Origin: Aequorivita sp. HC6-5
GTDB taxonomy: Bacteria; Bacteroidota; Bacteroidia; Flavobacteriales; Flavobacteriaceae
DNA length: 64,000 nt
Reading direction: 5' to 3'
Assembly (NCBI GenBank): GCA_905182755.1
Contig: CAJJCS010000002.1
Location: forward strand, 248,001-312,000
This document shows positions 1 to 8,225 of this stretch, piece after piece. The position numbers and the translations under genes were made by a program. Under the pieces are notes generated by a model. It was not told the DNA's origin. It saw nothing but the letters and a program-made list of their open reading frames with translations, and ran no database searches. Every line of letters begins with the position of its first letter. Positions within the stretch are counted from its first letter, which is position 1.

Positions 1-332
1 AAGCGATCTTGCCAAGCTAGGTTAAACAAAGGGGGCGCATTTCTTGTTCCAATACTATCATAAATGCCATGACTTAAATCATGGTCTGTGTGGGCAAATC
101 CAGCATAGGGAGAATGGCACGAGGCGCAAGAAATAGTATTATTAGCAGAAAGTAAAGGGTCATAAAATAAATTGCTTCCTAATCTTGTTTTGGCCTTTGA
201 TATTGGGTTGTTGTCAAAGTTATAGTGTGGCACAGGAAAATACTCTGGAGTTTCTAACCCGCTTTTTTTTACGCCACAATATGTAGCAGTTAGCACGATA
301 CTCAACCCAATAATTATTCTATTAATTTTCAT
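1..332 (-). CDS. MauG/MbnH-like di-haem cytochrome c peroxidase, N-terminal part (cut by window edge)
   Basis: Translating the minus strand from an ATG at 332 gives an open frame to the window edge, about 110 residues. It begins with a hydrophobic segment ending in a possible lipobox (TATYC), so it is probably an exported lipoprotein. A haem c motif CASCH follows, then a region rich in His and Asp typical of the N-terminal haem domain of bacterial cytochrome c peroxidase/MauG proteins. Its start overlaps the end of the MbnP-like gene by 11 nt, so the two are translationally coupled. In characterised systems an MbnH (MauG family) enzyme oxidises a Trp of its MbnP partner to kynurenine. The family call is firm; the MbnH role is inferred from the pairing. 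The second haem and the C-terminus lie outside the window. Confidence 0.85.
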   Translation of the reverse strand, partial: MKINRIIIGLSIVLTATYCGVKKSGLETPEYFPVPHYNFDNNPISKAKTRLGSNLFYDPLLSANNTISCASCHSPYAGFAHTDHDLSHGIYDSIGTRNAPPLFNLAWQDR

Positions 333-1014
333 GAACACTAAACAGGGTTGGTAATACCTTAGAGACCATCACTGCATTTTTATTTGGACTGGTCACAGTA
401 TTGGTTTGTGAAATATCTATTGCGTTAAAAAAAGAGGCTACATCAACTTTAATTACTAGGGGCGATGCCCCTTTAGCTTTAAGGCTTACTTCTTGGCTTG
501 TTACAAAGGGCTTTTGAAATCCTCCAATATGAAATTGGAATTTATTTTTTCTAGTAGGACACAGGCTTGATTTCCCCTCCAATTTAAAGTTGATAAACCC
601 ATTTTGCCATGTCCAATACATTTGGCTTGTTGGATCTAATACTCCCCCTTGAATTCCTTTTTCTTGTGTTTTTGAATCAAGACCAACAAGAAATGTTATG
701 GTGTCAAATTTTTCCTTTTTTATAGTGCAAAGCGCCTTATAAATTAAACTATTTTGAGCATCTATTAAGTGGTGTTTTTCTTTAGATTTCCCAACTTGTG
801 TTCCCTCTTTAAAAAAAGTAATATCTGAGATGTAAAATTTTAAAAAATCAATGGTAAGGCTGTCCTTTTCTGAAACAGGATACTGTTTTGCTAGTTCTAG
901 TGGCCCCTTATCAAAAAGAAGCTGAAATGATATTTCAGTTGTGGTTTTTTGTGCCTTAACTGCAAAGCTACACAACAAGAAAAACAAACAACTATAGGTT
1001 GTCTTTAAATACAT
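322..1014 (-). CDS. MbnP-like periplasmic copper-binding protein
   Basis: A 230-residue protein with a signal peptide (cleavage near AVKAQ). The family signature is visible: GLDS near 111, a LDPT-x-MYWTWQ-G-INFKLEGKSS block at about 126-150 and FHIGG at 161-165. W134/W136 and H162 are candidates for the oxidised Trp and copper ligands known in CorA/MopE/MbnP proteins; which Trp is modified cannot be read from sequence. The gene lies 3 nt after the Spy/CnrX-like gene and overlaps the peroxidase gene by 11 nt, so it belongs to the same transcript as the ECF sigma gene. It probably binds copper in the periplasm and is the substrate of the neighbouring MauG-like enzyme. Family call strong, substrate relationship inferred. 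Confidence 0.85.
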   Translation of the reverse strand: MYLKTTYSCLFFLLCSFAVKAQKTTTEISFQLLFDKGPLELAKQYPVSEKDSLTIDFLKFYISDITFFKEGTQVGKSKEKHHLIDAQNSLIYKALCTIKKEKFDTITFLVGLDSKTQEKGIQGGVLDPTSQMYWTWQNGFINFKLEGKSSLCPTRKNKFQFHIGGFQKPFVTSQEVSLKAKGASPLVIKVDVASFFNAIDISQTNTVTSPNKNAVMVSKVLPTLFSVHEN

Positions 1015-1017
1015 ATC

Positions 1018-1482
1018 TTATTTTTTTGGGTTTCTATCTTTAGGCTTAAAAAGTGTAGCCAAGTTTTTGGCTAATTTATTAAAAGCCTGCTCCTGAGATG
1101 GATTGCATATTTTTTTGATGTCCTGAAAGTGTTTGAAATGTAACATTTCAATATCTCTTTGTAAAACTCCCAAATGAGTAACAATAGAATCCTCTTGTGT
1201 TTTTGCTATATCATCATTAGATAATAAGGAGTACAGATTTCTTTTGCTGTCGCGAATTTTAACATCTTTGTTTTTAATAGCACTGCGATGCTGTTTTACC
1301 AAAGAAGTATACTGGATAATTTGAGCTTCATTAAATTGCAGCTTTTTGATGATAATTTCTTTTGGGCTTTTGTTCTCTTTCCCTAAAGGCCTTTTAGGCT
1401 TTAAAACTACAAAGCCTACAAGAAGCGTATTTATAACCAAAAGAGAAATAATCAACACGCTATATGTTTTGTTTTTACTCAT
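1018..1482 (-). CDS. Membrane-anchored periplasmic Spy/CpxP/CnrX-like putative metal sensor
   Basis: A 154-residue protein with one N-terminal membrane segment (about 8-27) and a helical periplasmic domain. It has two LTxxQ-like motifs, LQFNEAQ (48-54) and NPSQEQ (127-132), as in the Spy/CpxP/ZraP/CnrX superfamily. Potential metal ligands are H65, H103, M113, H115, H118 and C126. Its start overlaps the preceding 92-residue gene by 8 nt. The size, single anchor and place between an ECF sigma/one-pass protein pair and a metal-binding effector match CnrX (148 residues) of the CnrYXH nickel/cobalt system. I infer a metal sensor, probably for copper given the MbnP neighbour. It could instead be a chaperone-like Spy homologue. 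Confidence 0.65.
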   Translation of the reverse strand: MSKNKTYSVLIISLLVINTLLVGFVVLKPKRPLGKENKSPKEIIIKKLQFNEAQIIQYTSLVKQHRSAIKNKDVKIRDSKRNLYSLLSNDDIAKTQEDSIVTHLGVLQRDIEMLHFKHFQDIKKICNPSQEQAFNKLAKNLATLFKPKDRNPKK

Positions 1483-1753
1483 AATAAAGGGTATTATTTG
1501 TTTGGGTAATTAGGTCAGAAAAATCATTAGTTACGCCACTTGTTTCACTAAATATTGCATATCCTTCTATACCAATAAGGCATATAAAAATTGCTGCTGC
1601 CCTATGGAGCCACTGTGTTGATATTATTGGTTTTGTTATTGCAATTTTCTCGACAATAGTATCGTACACCTTAGCATCTATAGTTGCTGGGGTAATGGTC
1701 TGTAAAAGATCGAAAGGGTCTTTCATATACTCTTTAGACGATTGTTTTGTCAT
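1475..1753 (-). CDS. Small one-pass membrane protein, probable anti-sigma factor (CnrY-like layout)
   Basis: A 92-residue protein with about 48 N-terminal residues predicted in the cytoplasm, one membrane segment at about 49-68 and a short periplasmic tail. The N-terminus has the KDPFD and VYDTIVEKI pattern seen in short proteins next to flavobacterial ECF sigma genes. The start codon overlaps the sigma-factor stop (ATGA, 4 nt), and its end overlaps the Spy/CnrX-like gene by 8 nt. Size, topology and position match CnrY (95 residues), which holds its sigma factor through a short cytoplasmic segment. There is no recognisable zinc anti-sigma motif (HxxxCxxC), so the anti-sigma role rests on topology and context only. 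Confidence 0.6.
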   Translation of the reverse strand: MTKQSSKEYMKDPFDLLQTITPATIDAKVYDTIVEKIAITKPIISTQWLHRAAAIFICLIGIEGYAIFSETSGVTNDFSDLITQTNNTLYYE

Positions 1754-2259
1754 AATCCTTCGGTTTGGTTTCTGTGTTTTTTGAGTTGCGTTTTCGCTCG
1801 CTGTAATAAAGATTCAATAGCTTTTGGTGTTTTCTCTAGAATATGAGCAACTTGGTTAATGCTCCTCCCTTCAATTTTAACAAGTATTAATGCGGTTTTT
1901 TGTGTTTGTGGAAGCTTGTTAATTAAACTAAAAAGCTGTTGTAGTGCTTCTTTGTTCTCAAGTGTAACACCGGGATGATTAAAATTTGTGTAATTGTTAA
2001 GCTCGTCTTTGTTTTGGCTAAATATGGCAAAGCGTTTTTTTCTTTTTTTTGCCTTAATGGCGTCTAAAGATGTATTTATAGTAATTCTATAGAGCCAGGT
2101 TTCTAGTGTTGCATCCCCTTTAAAAGTATGTATTTTTTGGTGTGCCTTTAAAAAAACATCTTGCGTGATTTCTTGAGCCTCTTCTATGTTTTGAACATAT
2201 TGTAGCGCTAGATTATAAACAAAGTTCTTATTTTTTATATAAAAGGCTTCAAAGTCCAT
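1750..2259 (-). CDS. ECF-family RNA polymerase sigma factor
   Basis: A 169-residue sigma-70 family protein with sigma region 2 (about 1-80; ITQDVFLKAHQ, TWLYRI) and region 4 (about 108-165; LPQTQKTALIL, SINQVAHIL, AIESLLQRAK), and no regions 1 or 3, which defines an ECF factor. A TTG nine bases upstream is in frame, but the ATG at 2259 (MDFEAF) fits family N-termini better and is preferred. It is the first gene of a five-gene overlapping unit with a one-pass protein, a Spy/CnrX-like protein, MbnP and a MauG-like enzyme, so it probably autoregulates and drives that unit. The inducing signal is unknown; a metal is inferred from the neighbours. Confidence 0.9.
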   Translation of the reverse strand: MDFEAFYIKNKNFVYNLALQYVQNIEEAQEITQDVFLKAHQKIHTFKGDATLETWLYRITINTSLDAIKAKKRKKRFAIFSQNKDELNNYTNFNHPGVTLENKEALQQLFSLINKLPQTQKTALILVKIEGRSINQVAHILEKTPKAIESLLQRAKTQLKKHRNQTEGL

Positions 2260-2636
2260 GAAACACAAAGTGGTTTTGCCACAAGGTTATGATTTGTTTT
2301 GTAATTAAAAATTAATTTTGAACTTCGTTTACAACTCAGTGTAAATTTTACTAAAAACAAACATATAGCATTTTTCATTTTTTTATCTTTGTGTAAATAT
2401 CAAATAGTGTATGTCTTGAGCAAATAAATTTAAAGACATTGTCAATACGATAGTTCTTCTTCTATGGTCCTACATACATTATCTAACTTATAAATATTTT
2501 TTCATGACACAGCTTTAGCTTCGCTTTATTTTTTATATATTTTCTTTACTGGCTCAATGATTGTTCTTGTATGTAAAAGGAAATGTATCTCAAAATAGAC
2601 AATAAAATAAAAAATAAGTCAAAAGCATACACTACT
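2260..2636. other. Divergent intergenic region between the ECF operon and the dehydrogenase gene
   Basis: About 375 AT-rich bases without a convincing gene. A dyad TTTACA-N6-TGTAAA occupies 2328-2345, and the octamer GTGTAAAT occurs at 2339-2346 and again at 2391-2398. On the minus strand TGTAAACG at 2326-2333 resembles an ECF-type -35 element, but I see no convincing partner. On the plus strand TATCTTTG lies at 2384-2391, and a minus-strand TATGTTTG lies at 2358-2365. The region probably carries divergent promoters for the sigma-factor operon and the dehydrogenase. Confidence 0.5.
2384..2391 (+). promoter_or_regulatory. Candidate -7 element for the dehydrogenase/nhaD transcript
   Basis: TATCTTTG matches the Bacteroidota -7 consensus TAnnTTTG. 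No TTTG sits 19 nt upstream, so the -33 half is missing or degenerate. The implied leader to the start at 2637 would be about 240 nt. Confidence 0.35.
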
Positions 2637-3863
2637 ATGAAAGAATTACTAAAAAAATACGAAGAAAAAGAGCCTGAAATTGTTTTTCACTGGAAAGATC
2701 CACAAACAGACGCAGAGGGCTGGACTGTTATTAATTCACTCCGTGGCGGCGCTGCTGGAGGAGGAACCAGAATGCGTGTAGGTTTAAATGAAAATGAAGT
2801 TTTGTCTTTAGCCAAAACCATGGAGGTGAAGTTCACAGTGAGTGGACCTGCCATTGGTGGCGCCAAATCTGGTATAAATTTCAACCCTGATGACCCTCGC
2901 AAAAGAGGTGTACTAGAGCGTTGGTATAAAGCAGTGTCACCACTATTAAAATCGTATTATGGTACCGGTGGAGATTTAAACGTAGATGAAATTCACGAAG
3001 TTATCCCCATTACAGAACAAAGCGGTGTTTGGCATCCACAAGAAGGTGTCTTTAACGGGCATTTTAATCCTACTCAAGCAGATAAAATAAACAGAATTGG
3101 ACAGTTGCGCCAAGGAGTAATTAAGGTTATTGAAAACACAAGTTACTCTCCAGATGTTTCAAAAAAATATACTGTTGCAGACATGATTACAGGTTTTGGT
3201 GTTGCCCAAGCGGTGCATCATTACTATACAATATATGGAGGTGATGTTAAAGGTAAAAAAGCAATTGTTCAAGGTTTTGGAAATGTAGGAGCGGCTGCTG
3301 CCTATTACTTGGCCCAAATGGGAGCTAAAGTAGTAGGAATAATTGATCGTGTTGGCGGTGTTATTAATCCAGATGGGTTCTCTTTTGAGCAAATTACAGA
3401 TTTATACCACCAAAAAGACGGGAATACTTTAGTGGCAGATAACATGCTTTCTTTTGAGCAAATGAACGAGCAAATTTGGTCATTAGAATGTGATATTTTT
3501 GCACCTTGTGCAGCCTCTAGATTGATAACCAAAGACCAGATTTCAAGTATGATAGATAATGGACTTGAAGTGATATCTTGCGGTGCAAACGTGCCTTTTG
3601 CAGATAAAGAGATTTTCTTTGGCAGCATCATGGAGTACACAGATCAGCGTGTTTCTTTAATTCCAGATTTTATTAGCAATTGTGGTATGGCACGTGTGTT
3701 TGCTTATTTTATGGAGCGAAAGGTACAAATGACTGACCAGGCAATTTTTAACGATACTTCACAAACCATCAAAAAGGCTATTGAAGATACATACAAGGCC
3801 AATACTAGCAAAACCAACATCAGTAAAACTGCTTTTGAAATTGCCTTAAAGCAATTAGTTTAA
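2637..3863 (+). CDS. Glu/Leu/Phe/Val family amino-acid dehydrogenase
   Basis: A 408-residue NAD(P)-dependent oxidative deaminase. The dimerisation/substrate domain carries the glycine-rich RGGAAGGGTRMR and the catalytic-lysine motif GGAKSGI, followed by a C-terminal Rossmann domain with GFGNVG. It interconverts an amino acid and a 2-oxo acid in the cytoplasm. The ATG at 2637 (MKELLKKYEEKEPEIVF) is chosen because family members start there; an upstream in-frame ATG at 2583 would add 18 unusual Lys/Asn-rich residues. nhaD begins 21 nt downstream, suggesting one transcript. I cannot decide between glutamate, leucine or valine specificity from sequence. Confidence 0.9.
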   Translation: MKELLKKYEEKEPEIVFHWKDPQTDAEGWTVINSLRGGAAGGGTRMRVGLNENEVLSLAKTMEVKFTVSGPAIGGAKSGINFNPDDPRKRGVLERWYKAVSPLLKSYYGTGGDLNVDEIHEVIPITEQSGVWHPQEGVFNGHFNPTQADKINRIGQLRQGVIKVIENTSYSPDVSKKYTVADMITGFGVAQAVHHYYTIYGGDVKGKKAIVQGFGNVGAAAAYYLAQMGAKVVGIIDRVGGVINPDGFSFEQITDLYHQKDGNTLVADNMLSFEQMNEQIWSLECDIFAPCAASRLITKDQISSMIDNGLEVISCGANVPFADKEIFFGSIMEYTDQRVSLIPDFISNCGMARVFAYFMERKVQMTDQAIFNDTSQTIKKAIEDTYKANTSKTNISKTAFEIALKQLV

Positions 3864-3884
3864 TTATCATACAGTACACTATTT

Positions 3885-5264
3885 ATGACGTCACTCATTA
3901 TTTTAATATTTGTAATTGGTTATTTATCAATAACCCTAGAACATCCTTTAAGACTAGATAAAACAGTCCCTGCGCTTTTAATGGCAGCACTTATTTGGGG
4001 TGTGCTTGCAGTAGGTTTTCATGCGGGTTGGTTTGATGTTATAGACACCTATGACAATGTTTTTAATTTTGCCTTGGGCGGTGAGCAAGCCGAGCACGGG
4101 TTTGAAAATACCTTATTGCATCATTTAGGGAAAACATCAGAGATTTTAATTTTCTTAATTGGAGCAATGACCATTGTTGAGATTATCGATTTGCATCGCG
4201 GTTTTGAAATCCTTAAAAGTGCTGTACGTACCAAAAGCAAAAAAAGATTATTATGGATTATTGGAATTTTAGCCTTTATTCTTTCTGCAATTATTGACAA
4301 TTTAACAGCTACCATTGTTCTTGTTACACTGTTGCGTAAATTAATTATTCAGCGCGAGGAGCGTTTGTGGTTTGCGGCCATGGTTGTAATTGCTGCTAAT
4401 GCTGGTGGTGCATGGTCTCCCATAGGAGATGTAACTACAACCATGTTGTGGATTGCCAAGAATGTGACTGCTTTAGGACTTATAAAATATGTAGTAATAC
4501 CTTCTGTAATTTGTTTTGTAATCCCTTTTAGTATTGCTTCTTATTTACCTGCCTTCAGGGGTGAGATACAAGTAGAGTTGGATCAAGACACAGATTCTGG
4601 AAGACTGTTAAGTAGTAAAAAGATGCTCTTTCTAGGTCTAGCAATGATTGTATCTGTACCTATTTTTAAAACACTCACCCATTTACCCCCTTATATAGGA
4701 ATGATGTTAGCCCTAGGGGTTGTTTGGCTAGTTTCAGAATACATACACCCAGAAGAAGATTTTAGTAAAGAAAGACGCCATCTGTACTCTGCCCACAAGG
4801 CACTATCTCGCATTGAAATTTCAAGTATTTTATTTTTCTTAGGTATCCTTATGGCAGTTGCTGGACTAGAGAGTTTGGTATATGGTGTTGCCGAAAATGG
4901 AGACCCTGTAGGAACGCTTCGTTATTTAGCTGAAATATTAAATGCAGCAATTCCCTCTCAAGACATTGTGGTAATGTTATTAGGTGTTTTGTCTGCCATT
5001 ATAGATAATGTTCCACTAGTTGCAGCATCCATGGGAATGTATACCGCAGAAACAGATAGCCTACTTTGGCACTTCATTGCCTTTTCTGCTGGTACAGGAG
5101 GTAGTATGCTTATTATTGGTTCTGCAGCAGGTGTAGCCGCTATGGGTATGGAACGCATCGACTTTATTTGGTATCTTAAAAAAATATCTTGGTTAGCCTT
5201 TATTGGTTTTGCCGCAGGTTCTATAGCTTTTATACTGCTCACAGGAGGTACTTCAGGGCTCTAG
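3885..5264 (+). CDS. nhaD: NhaD-type Na+/H+ antiporter
   Basis: A 459-residue, highly hydrophobic inner-membrane protein with about a dozen membrane segments. The start (LEHPLRLDKTVPALLMA), the repeated DNLTATIV/DNVPLVAAS segments and the conserved GGAWSPIGDVTTTMLW stretch place it in the ion-transporter NhaD family, which exports sodium in exchange for protons. It begins 21 nt after the dehydrogenase gene and is followed by a strong intrinsic terminator at 5309-5339, so the two probably form a two-gene operon. A sodium exporter suits a marine lifestyle. No truncation or missing segment is seen. Confidence 0.9.
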   Translation: MTSLIILIFVIGYLSITLEHPLRLDKTVPALLMAALIWGVLAVGFHAGWFDVIDTYDNVFNFALGGEQAEHGFENTLLHHLGKTSEILIFLIGAMTIVEIIDLHRGFEILKSAVRTKSKKRLLWIIGILAFILSAIIDNLTATIVLVTLLRKLIIQREERLWFAAMVVIAANAGGAWSPIGDVTTTMLWIAKNVTALGLIKYVVIPSVICFVIPFSIASYLPAFRGEIQVELDQDTDSGRLLSSKKMLFLGLAMIVSVPIFKTLTHLPPYIGMMLALGVVWLVSEYIHPEEDFSKERRHLYSAHKALSRIEISSILFFLGILMAVAGLESLVYGVAENGDPVGTLRYLAEILNAAIPSQDIVVMLLGVLSAIIDNVPLVAASMGMYTAETDSLLWHFIAFSAGTGGSMLIIGSAAGVAAMGMERIDFIWYLKKISWLAFIGFAAGSIAFILLTGGTSGL

Positions 5265-5308
5265 ATAGACTAGAATTCTTTTCTAGTTGTTTTATAAAAT
5301 TAGCACAC

Positions 5309-5339
5309 AAAAAAAAGCATTTGAAAAAATGCTTTTTTT
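5309..5339 (+). terminator. Intrinsic terminator after nhaD
   Basis: An A-run followed by AAAGCATTT, a short A-rich loop and AATGCTTTTTTT makes a clear stem with a T-tract about 45 nt after the nhaD stop. Confidence 0.8.
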
Positions 5340-5723
5340 AGATTTTATGAAAACAAAAAATTCTAATTAGCGCTATCCTTTTTGTTGTTAATGTTTCTTT
5401 TTAGAGAAGATATTATTTCAATCTCTTACTTTATGTTTCATTTACATCTAAAGATCTTCGCAACTGCTAGTGCAGTTTGTATTATCATTTGGTTGCTTTT
5501 GGGACTTAAACATAAACAAAATATTTAATTATATCGATATAATACATATTTATTCGATTAAATACACAAAAATTTATTATTTGGTCTTGTTGCAAAGGTG
5601 AAATGTTCTGCTGTTTTAGATCGTTTTGTTTTTCCTTTTTTTAAATTAGGTCTGTTTTTGTGCTTACTTTTCTTCAAAAAAAGTAGAGACTTTTTGGTAT
5701 CTTTAACGTTAAAACATATCCTA
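5340..5723. other. Intergenic region upstream of the BNR protein gene
   Basis: About 380 AT-rich bases. It contains a possible 45-codon ORF (5391-5528), a perfect 16-bp palindrome ATTATATCGATATAAT (5528-5543), and a near-consensus -7 element TATCTTTA (5698-5705) about 19 nt before the preferred TTG start of the BNR gene. I see nothing else. Confidence 0.5.
5391..5528 (+). CDS. Possible small one-pass membrane protein (45 aa), unverified
   Basis: An open frame of 45 codons from an ATG at 5391; an internal ATG at 5433 would give 31 residues. It encodes a hydrophobic stretch (AVCIIIWLLLGL) followed by a basic tail (KHKQNI), which looks like a membrane anchor. No good ribosome-binding site or promoter is visible, though this phylum rarely uses strong Shine-Dalgarno sites. 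It may be chance; listed because the intergenic region is unusually long. Confidence 0.25.
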   Translation: MFLFREDIISISYFMFHLHLKIFATASAVCIIIWLLLGLKHKQNI

Positions 5724-8213
5724 TTGAAAAAGTTATTTATAGGTGCTATTGCACTATCGTTTTTTGCTTGTACTAACCAAACAAAATCTATTTTGGCAGA
5801 GGTTGATCAAACAACGCCTCATGATTTTATGTTTATGCAACGCGCGTATCCTAGCGGGCAATTAAATACAAGTGCTTTTAGAGAAGCAGTTCAGTGGAAA
5901 AAGAAAAATAGTTCACAAGAAAAGGCAGTCTCTGAGCTCTGGGAATTTGTGGGGCCATTAAATACTGGTGGTAGAATAACAGATGTAGAAATTCCCTTAA
6001 ATGATGCTAATACCTATTATGTAGGTACAGCCTCTGGTGGTATTTTTAAGACCATAGACGGCGGTGCTACATTCAATCCTATTTTTGATGATCAAGAAAT
6101 ACTCTCTATTGGTGATATGCAGCTTTCAAAAAACAATCCAAACACCATTTGGGTTGGAACCGGAGAGGTAAATGCTGGAGGAGGCTCTTTGGCCTATGAT
6201 GGTGATGGTGTGTACCGCTCTACAGACGGTGGAATGTCTTGGGAGCCTCGAGGATTACCCAATGTGGGTAGTGTTGGGAAGGTGCTTATTGATCCTAATG
6301 ATGACAACACCATTTTTGTTGGAGCTATGGGGCCTTTGTTTAAAAATGATCCCAGTAGAGGGGTTTATAAAACCACTGATGGTGGCGCCTCTTGGAATCA
6401 AGTATTATTTATAAGTGATAAAACGGGCATTATAGACATGGCCATACATCCTACCAATGGAGCTATTGTTTATGCCGCTGCTTGGCAGCGAGAACGAAGA
6501 CCAAATAATAGAATTTACGGTGGTGAAGAGTCTGGTCTTTACAAGTCTATAGATGGCGGCTTAACCTGGACACAGATGACAAGTGGCTTGCCATCACAAG
6601 GTGCTCAAAAAGGGCGTATTAGTATTACTATTTCTGAGTCTAATCCAGCTGTTTTATATGCAAGGTATGCAGATGCATTAGGTAATATCCAGGGAGTGTA
6701 CCGTTCTGCAGATGGCGGAGAGTCTTGGGAAACCCGTAATTCAAGCCAATTAACAAATGTTGGATTTCACTGGTGGTTTCGGGGTATTTATGTAGATCCT
6801 ACCAATGAGAATATTATTTATAATGTAGATTTTAGGGTACAAAAATCTACAGATGGAGGACAGAGTTGGAGTAATTCTTTTTCTAATGTACATGTAGATC
6901 AACACGCTATGGCATTTTCTCCAAACAATCCACAAAACATATTATTGGGTAACGATGGAGGTTTATATGAAAGTCAAAATGGGGGGAACACATCCTTAAA
7001 ATATGCTACATTGCCCATTACACAGTTGTATAGATTTCATGTAGATGCCCAAGACGATAGTAAGATATATGCAGGTGCACAAGATAATAACACCATACGC
7101 ACCACCACTGGAGATACAGATAATTGGAATCCTATTTATGGCGGTGATGGCTTCCAGCCACTTGTGGATCCAGACAACACCAATGTAATATATGCCTTAT
7201 CACAGCGGGGTAATTTGGGTAAATCTATAAACGACGGCGCTTCTTTCTCTGGTGCCATGAGTGGTATTTCAAATAGTGACAGAAAAAATTGGGATACACC
7301 AATAGCCTTCGATCCTTCAGATTCTCAAACCCTCTATTATGGAGCAAATCGTTTGTATAAAACGACAAATGCAGCTGGAAATTGGTCTGTAATAAGTCCA
7401 GATCTAACCGATGGACCTTATGAGGGTAATTTAACCTTTGGAACCATAATTAGCATAAGTGTTTCAGCTATAAACAGCAATGTTATATACGTAGGAACAG
7501 ATGATGGTAACCTCTGGACTACCGATGACGGAGGTGCTTTTTGGTCTAATATTTCGGCCAGCTTGCCAAATAGATGGGTAACAAGCGTCCTTGCAGATCC
7601 AGATGATGTAAATACCGTGTATGCTACCTACTCTGGGTATCGTTTTGGAGAAAATCTAGGACATGTTTTTAAAAGCGAAAACAGCGGAGCTACCTGGGAG
7701 GACATCTCTGGAGGGATTCCTGATATTCCTATCAATGATATTGTTAAAGACAGTTATGGCAATTTATTTGTTGCAACAGATGTTGGAGTAGTTGCCTCTT
7801 CAGACCAAGGAAATTCTTGGAATGTTTTGGCTGCAAATTTACCTTCTGTGCCTGTTACAGATCTGCATATTCATCAAGCCAGTGAGTATCTTTATGCTGC
7901 AACGTATGGAAGATCAAGCTATAAAATAAATATTGCAGAAAATATTTTAGGTCCTAACAATCAAGCCCTACAAGACTCCGTAGCATTATTTCCTAATCCT
8001 ACCCAGGATACCGTTGAGATTTCTTTTCTACAACAAGCAGAAAATATTGCGGTAACTGTATATGATGCACTTGGCAGGAAAATGATCCAAAAAACACTAC
8101 CAGCCACATTAAATAAGGCTACTTTGGATGTGTCTAAGCTCCCTAGAGGGCTTTATTATCTTGCGCTAGACATAGCTGGTACTAGCACAACTCACAAACT
8201 CATAAAAAAATAA
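5724..8213 (+). CDS. Secreted BNR/VPS10-type beta-propeller protein with T9SS type A sorting domain
   Basis: An 829-residue exported protein. Repeated blocks of the type Y-[RK]-[ST]-x-DGG-x-SW, for example STDGGMSW, TTDGGASW, SIDGGLTW and SADGGESW, are the Asp-box repeats of sortilin/BNR beta-propellers and run over most of the chain. The last 75 residues (NPTQDTVEISF, VYDALGRKM, LPRGLYYLAL, ending THKLIKK) form a type A T9SS C-terminal sorting domain. The TTG at 5724 is preferred because it gives MKKLFIG and a lipobox-like SFFAC, and a -7-like TATCTTTA lies just upstream; an in-frame GTG at 5598 would put an implausible 42 residues before it. Probably exported by the T9SS, whose PorU and PorV are encoded 5-10 kb downstream. 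Substrate unknown. Confidence 0.85.
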   Translation: MKKLFIGAIALSFFACTNQTKSILAEVDQTTPHDFMFMQRAYPSGQLNTSAFREAVQWKKKNSSQEKAVSELWEFVGPLNTGGRITDVEIPLNDANTYYVGTASGGIFKTIDGGATFNPIFDDQEILSIGDMQLSKNNPNTIWVGTGEVNAGGGSLAYDGDGVYRSTDGGMSWEPRGLPNVGSVGKVLIDPNDDNTIFVGAMGPLFKNDPSRGVYKTTDGGASWNQVLFISDKTGIIDMAIHPTNGAIVYAAAWQRERRPNNRIYGGEESGLYKSIDGGLTWTQMTSGLPSQGAQKGRISITISESNPAVLYARYADALGNIQGVYRSADGGESWETRNSSQLTNVGFHWWFRGIYVDPTNENIIYNVDFRVQKSTDGGQSWSNSFSNVHVDQHAMAFSPNNPQNILLGNDGGLYESQNGGNTSLKYATLPITQLYRFHVDAQDDSKIYAGAQDNNTIRTTTGDTDNWNPIYGGDGFQPLVDPDNTNVIYALSQRGNLGKSINDGASFSGAMSGISNSDRKNWDTPIAFDPSDSQTLYYGANRLYKTTNAAGNWSVISPDLTDGPYEGNLTFGTIISISVSAINSNVIYVGTDDGNLWTTDDGGAFWSNISASLPNRWVTSVLADPDDVNTVYATYSGYRFGENLGHVFKSENSGATWEDISGGIPDIPINDIVKDSYGNLFVATDVGVVASSDQGNSWNVLAANLPSVPVTDLHIHQASEYLYAATYGRSSYKINIAENILGPNNQALQDSVALFPNPTQDTVEISFLQQAENIAVTVYDALGRKMIQKTLPATLNKATLDVSKLPRGLYYLALDIAGTSTTHKLIKK

Positions 8214-8225
8214 GTTATTACCTAC

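Noticed and set aside
2687-3640. Minus-strand open frames opposite the amino-acid dehydrogenase gene.
   Set aside because: They are antisense shadows of a well-conserved gene, with no family resemblance or start signals.
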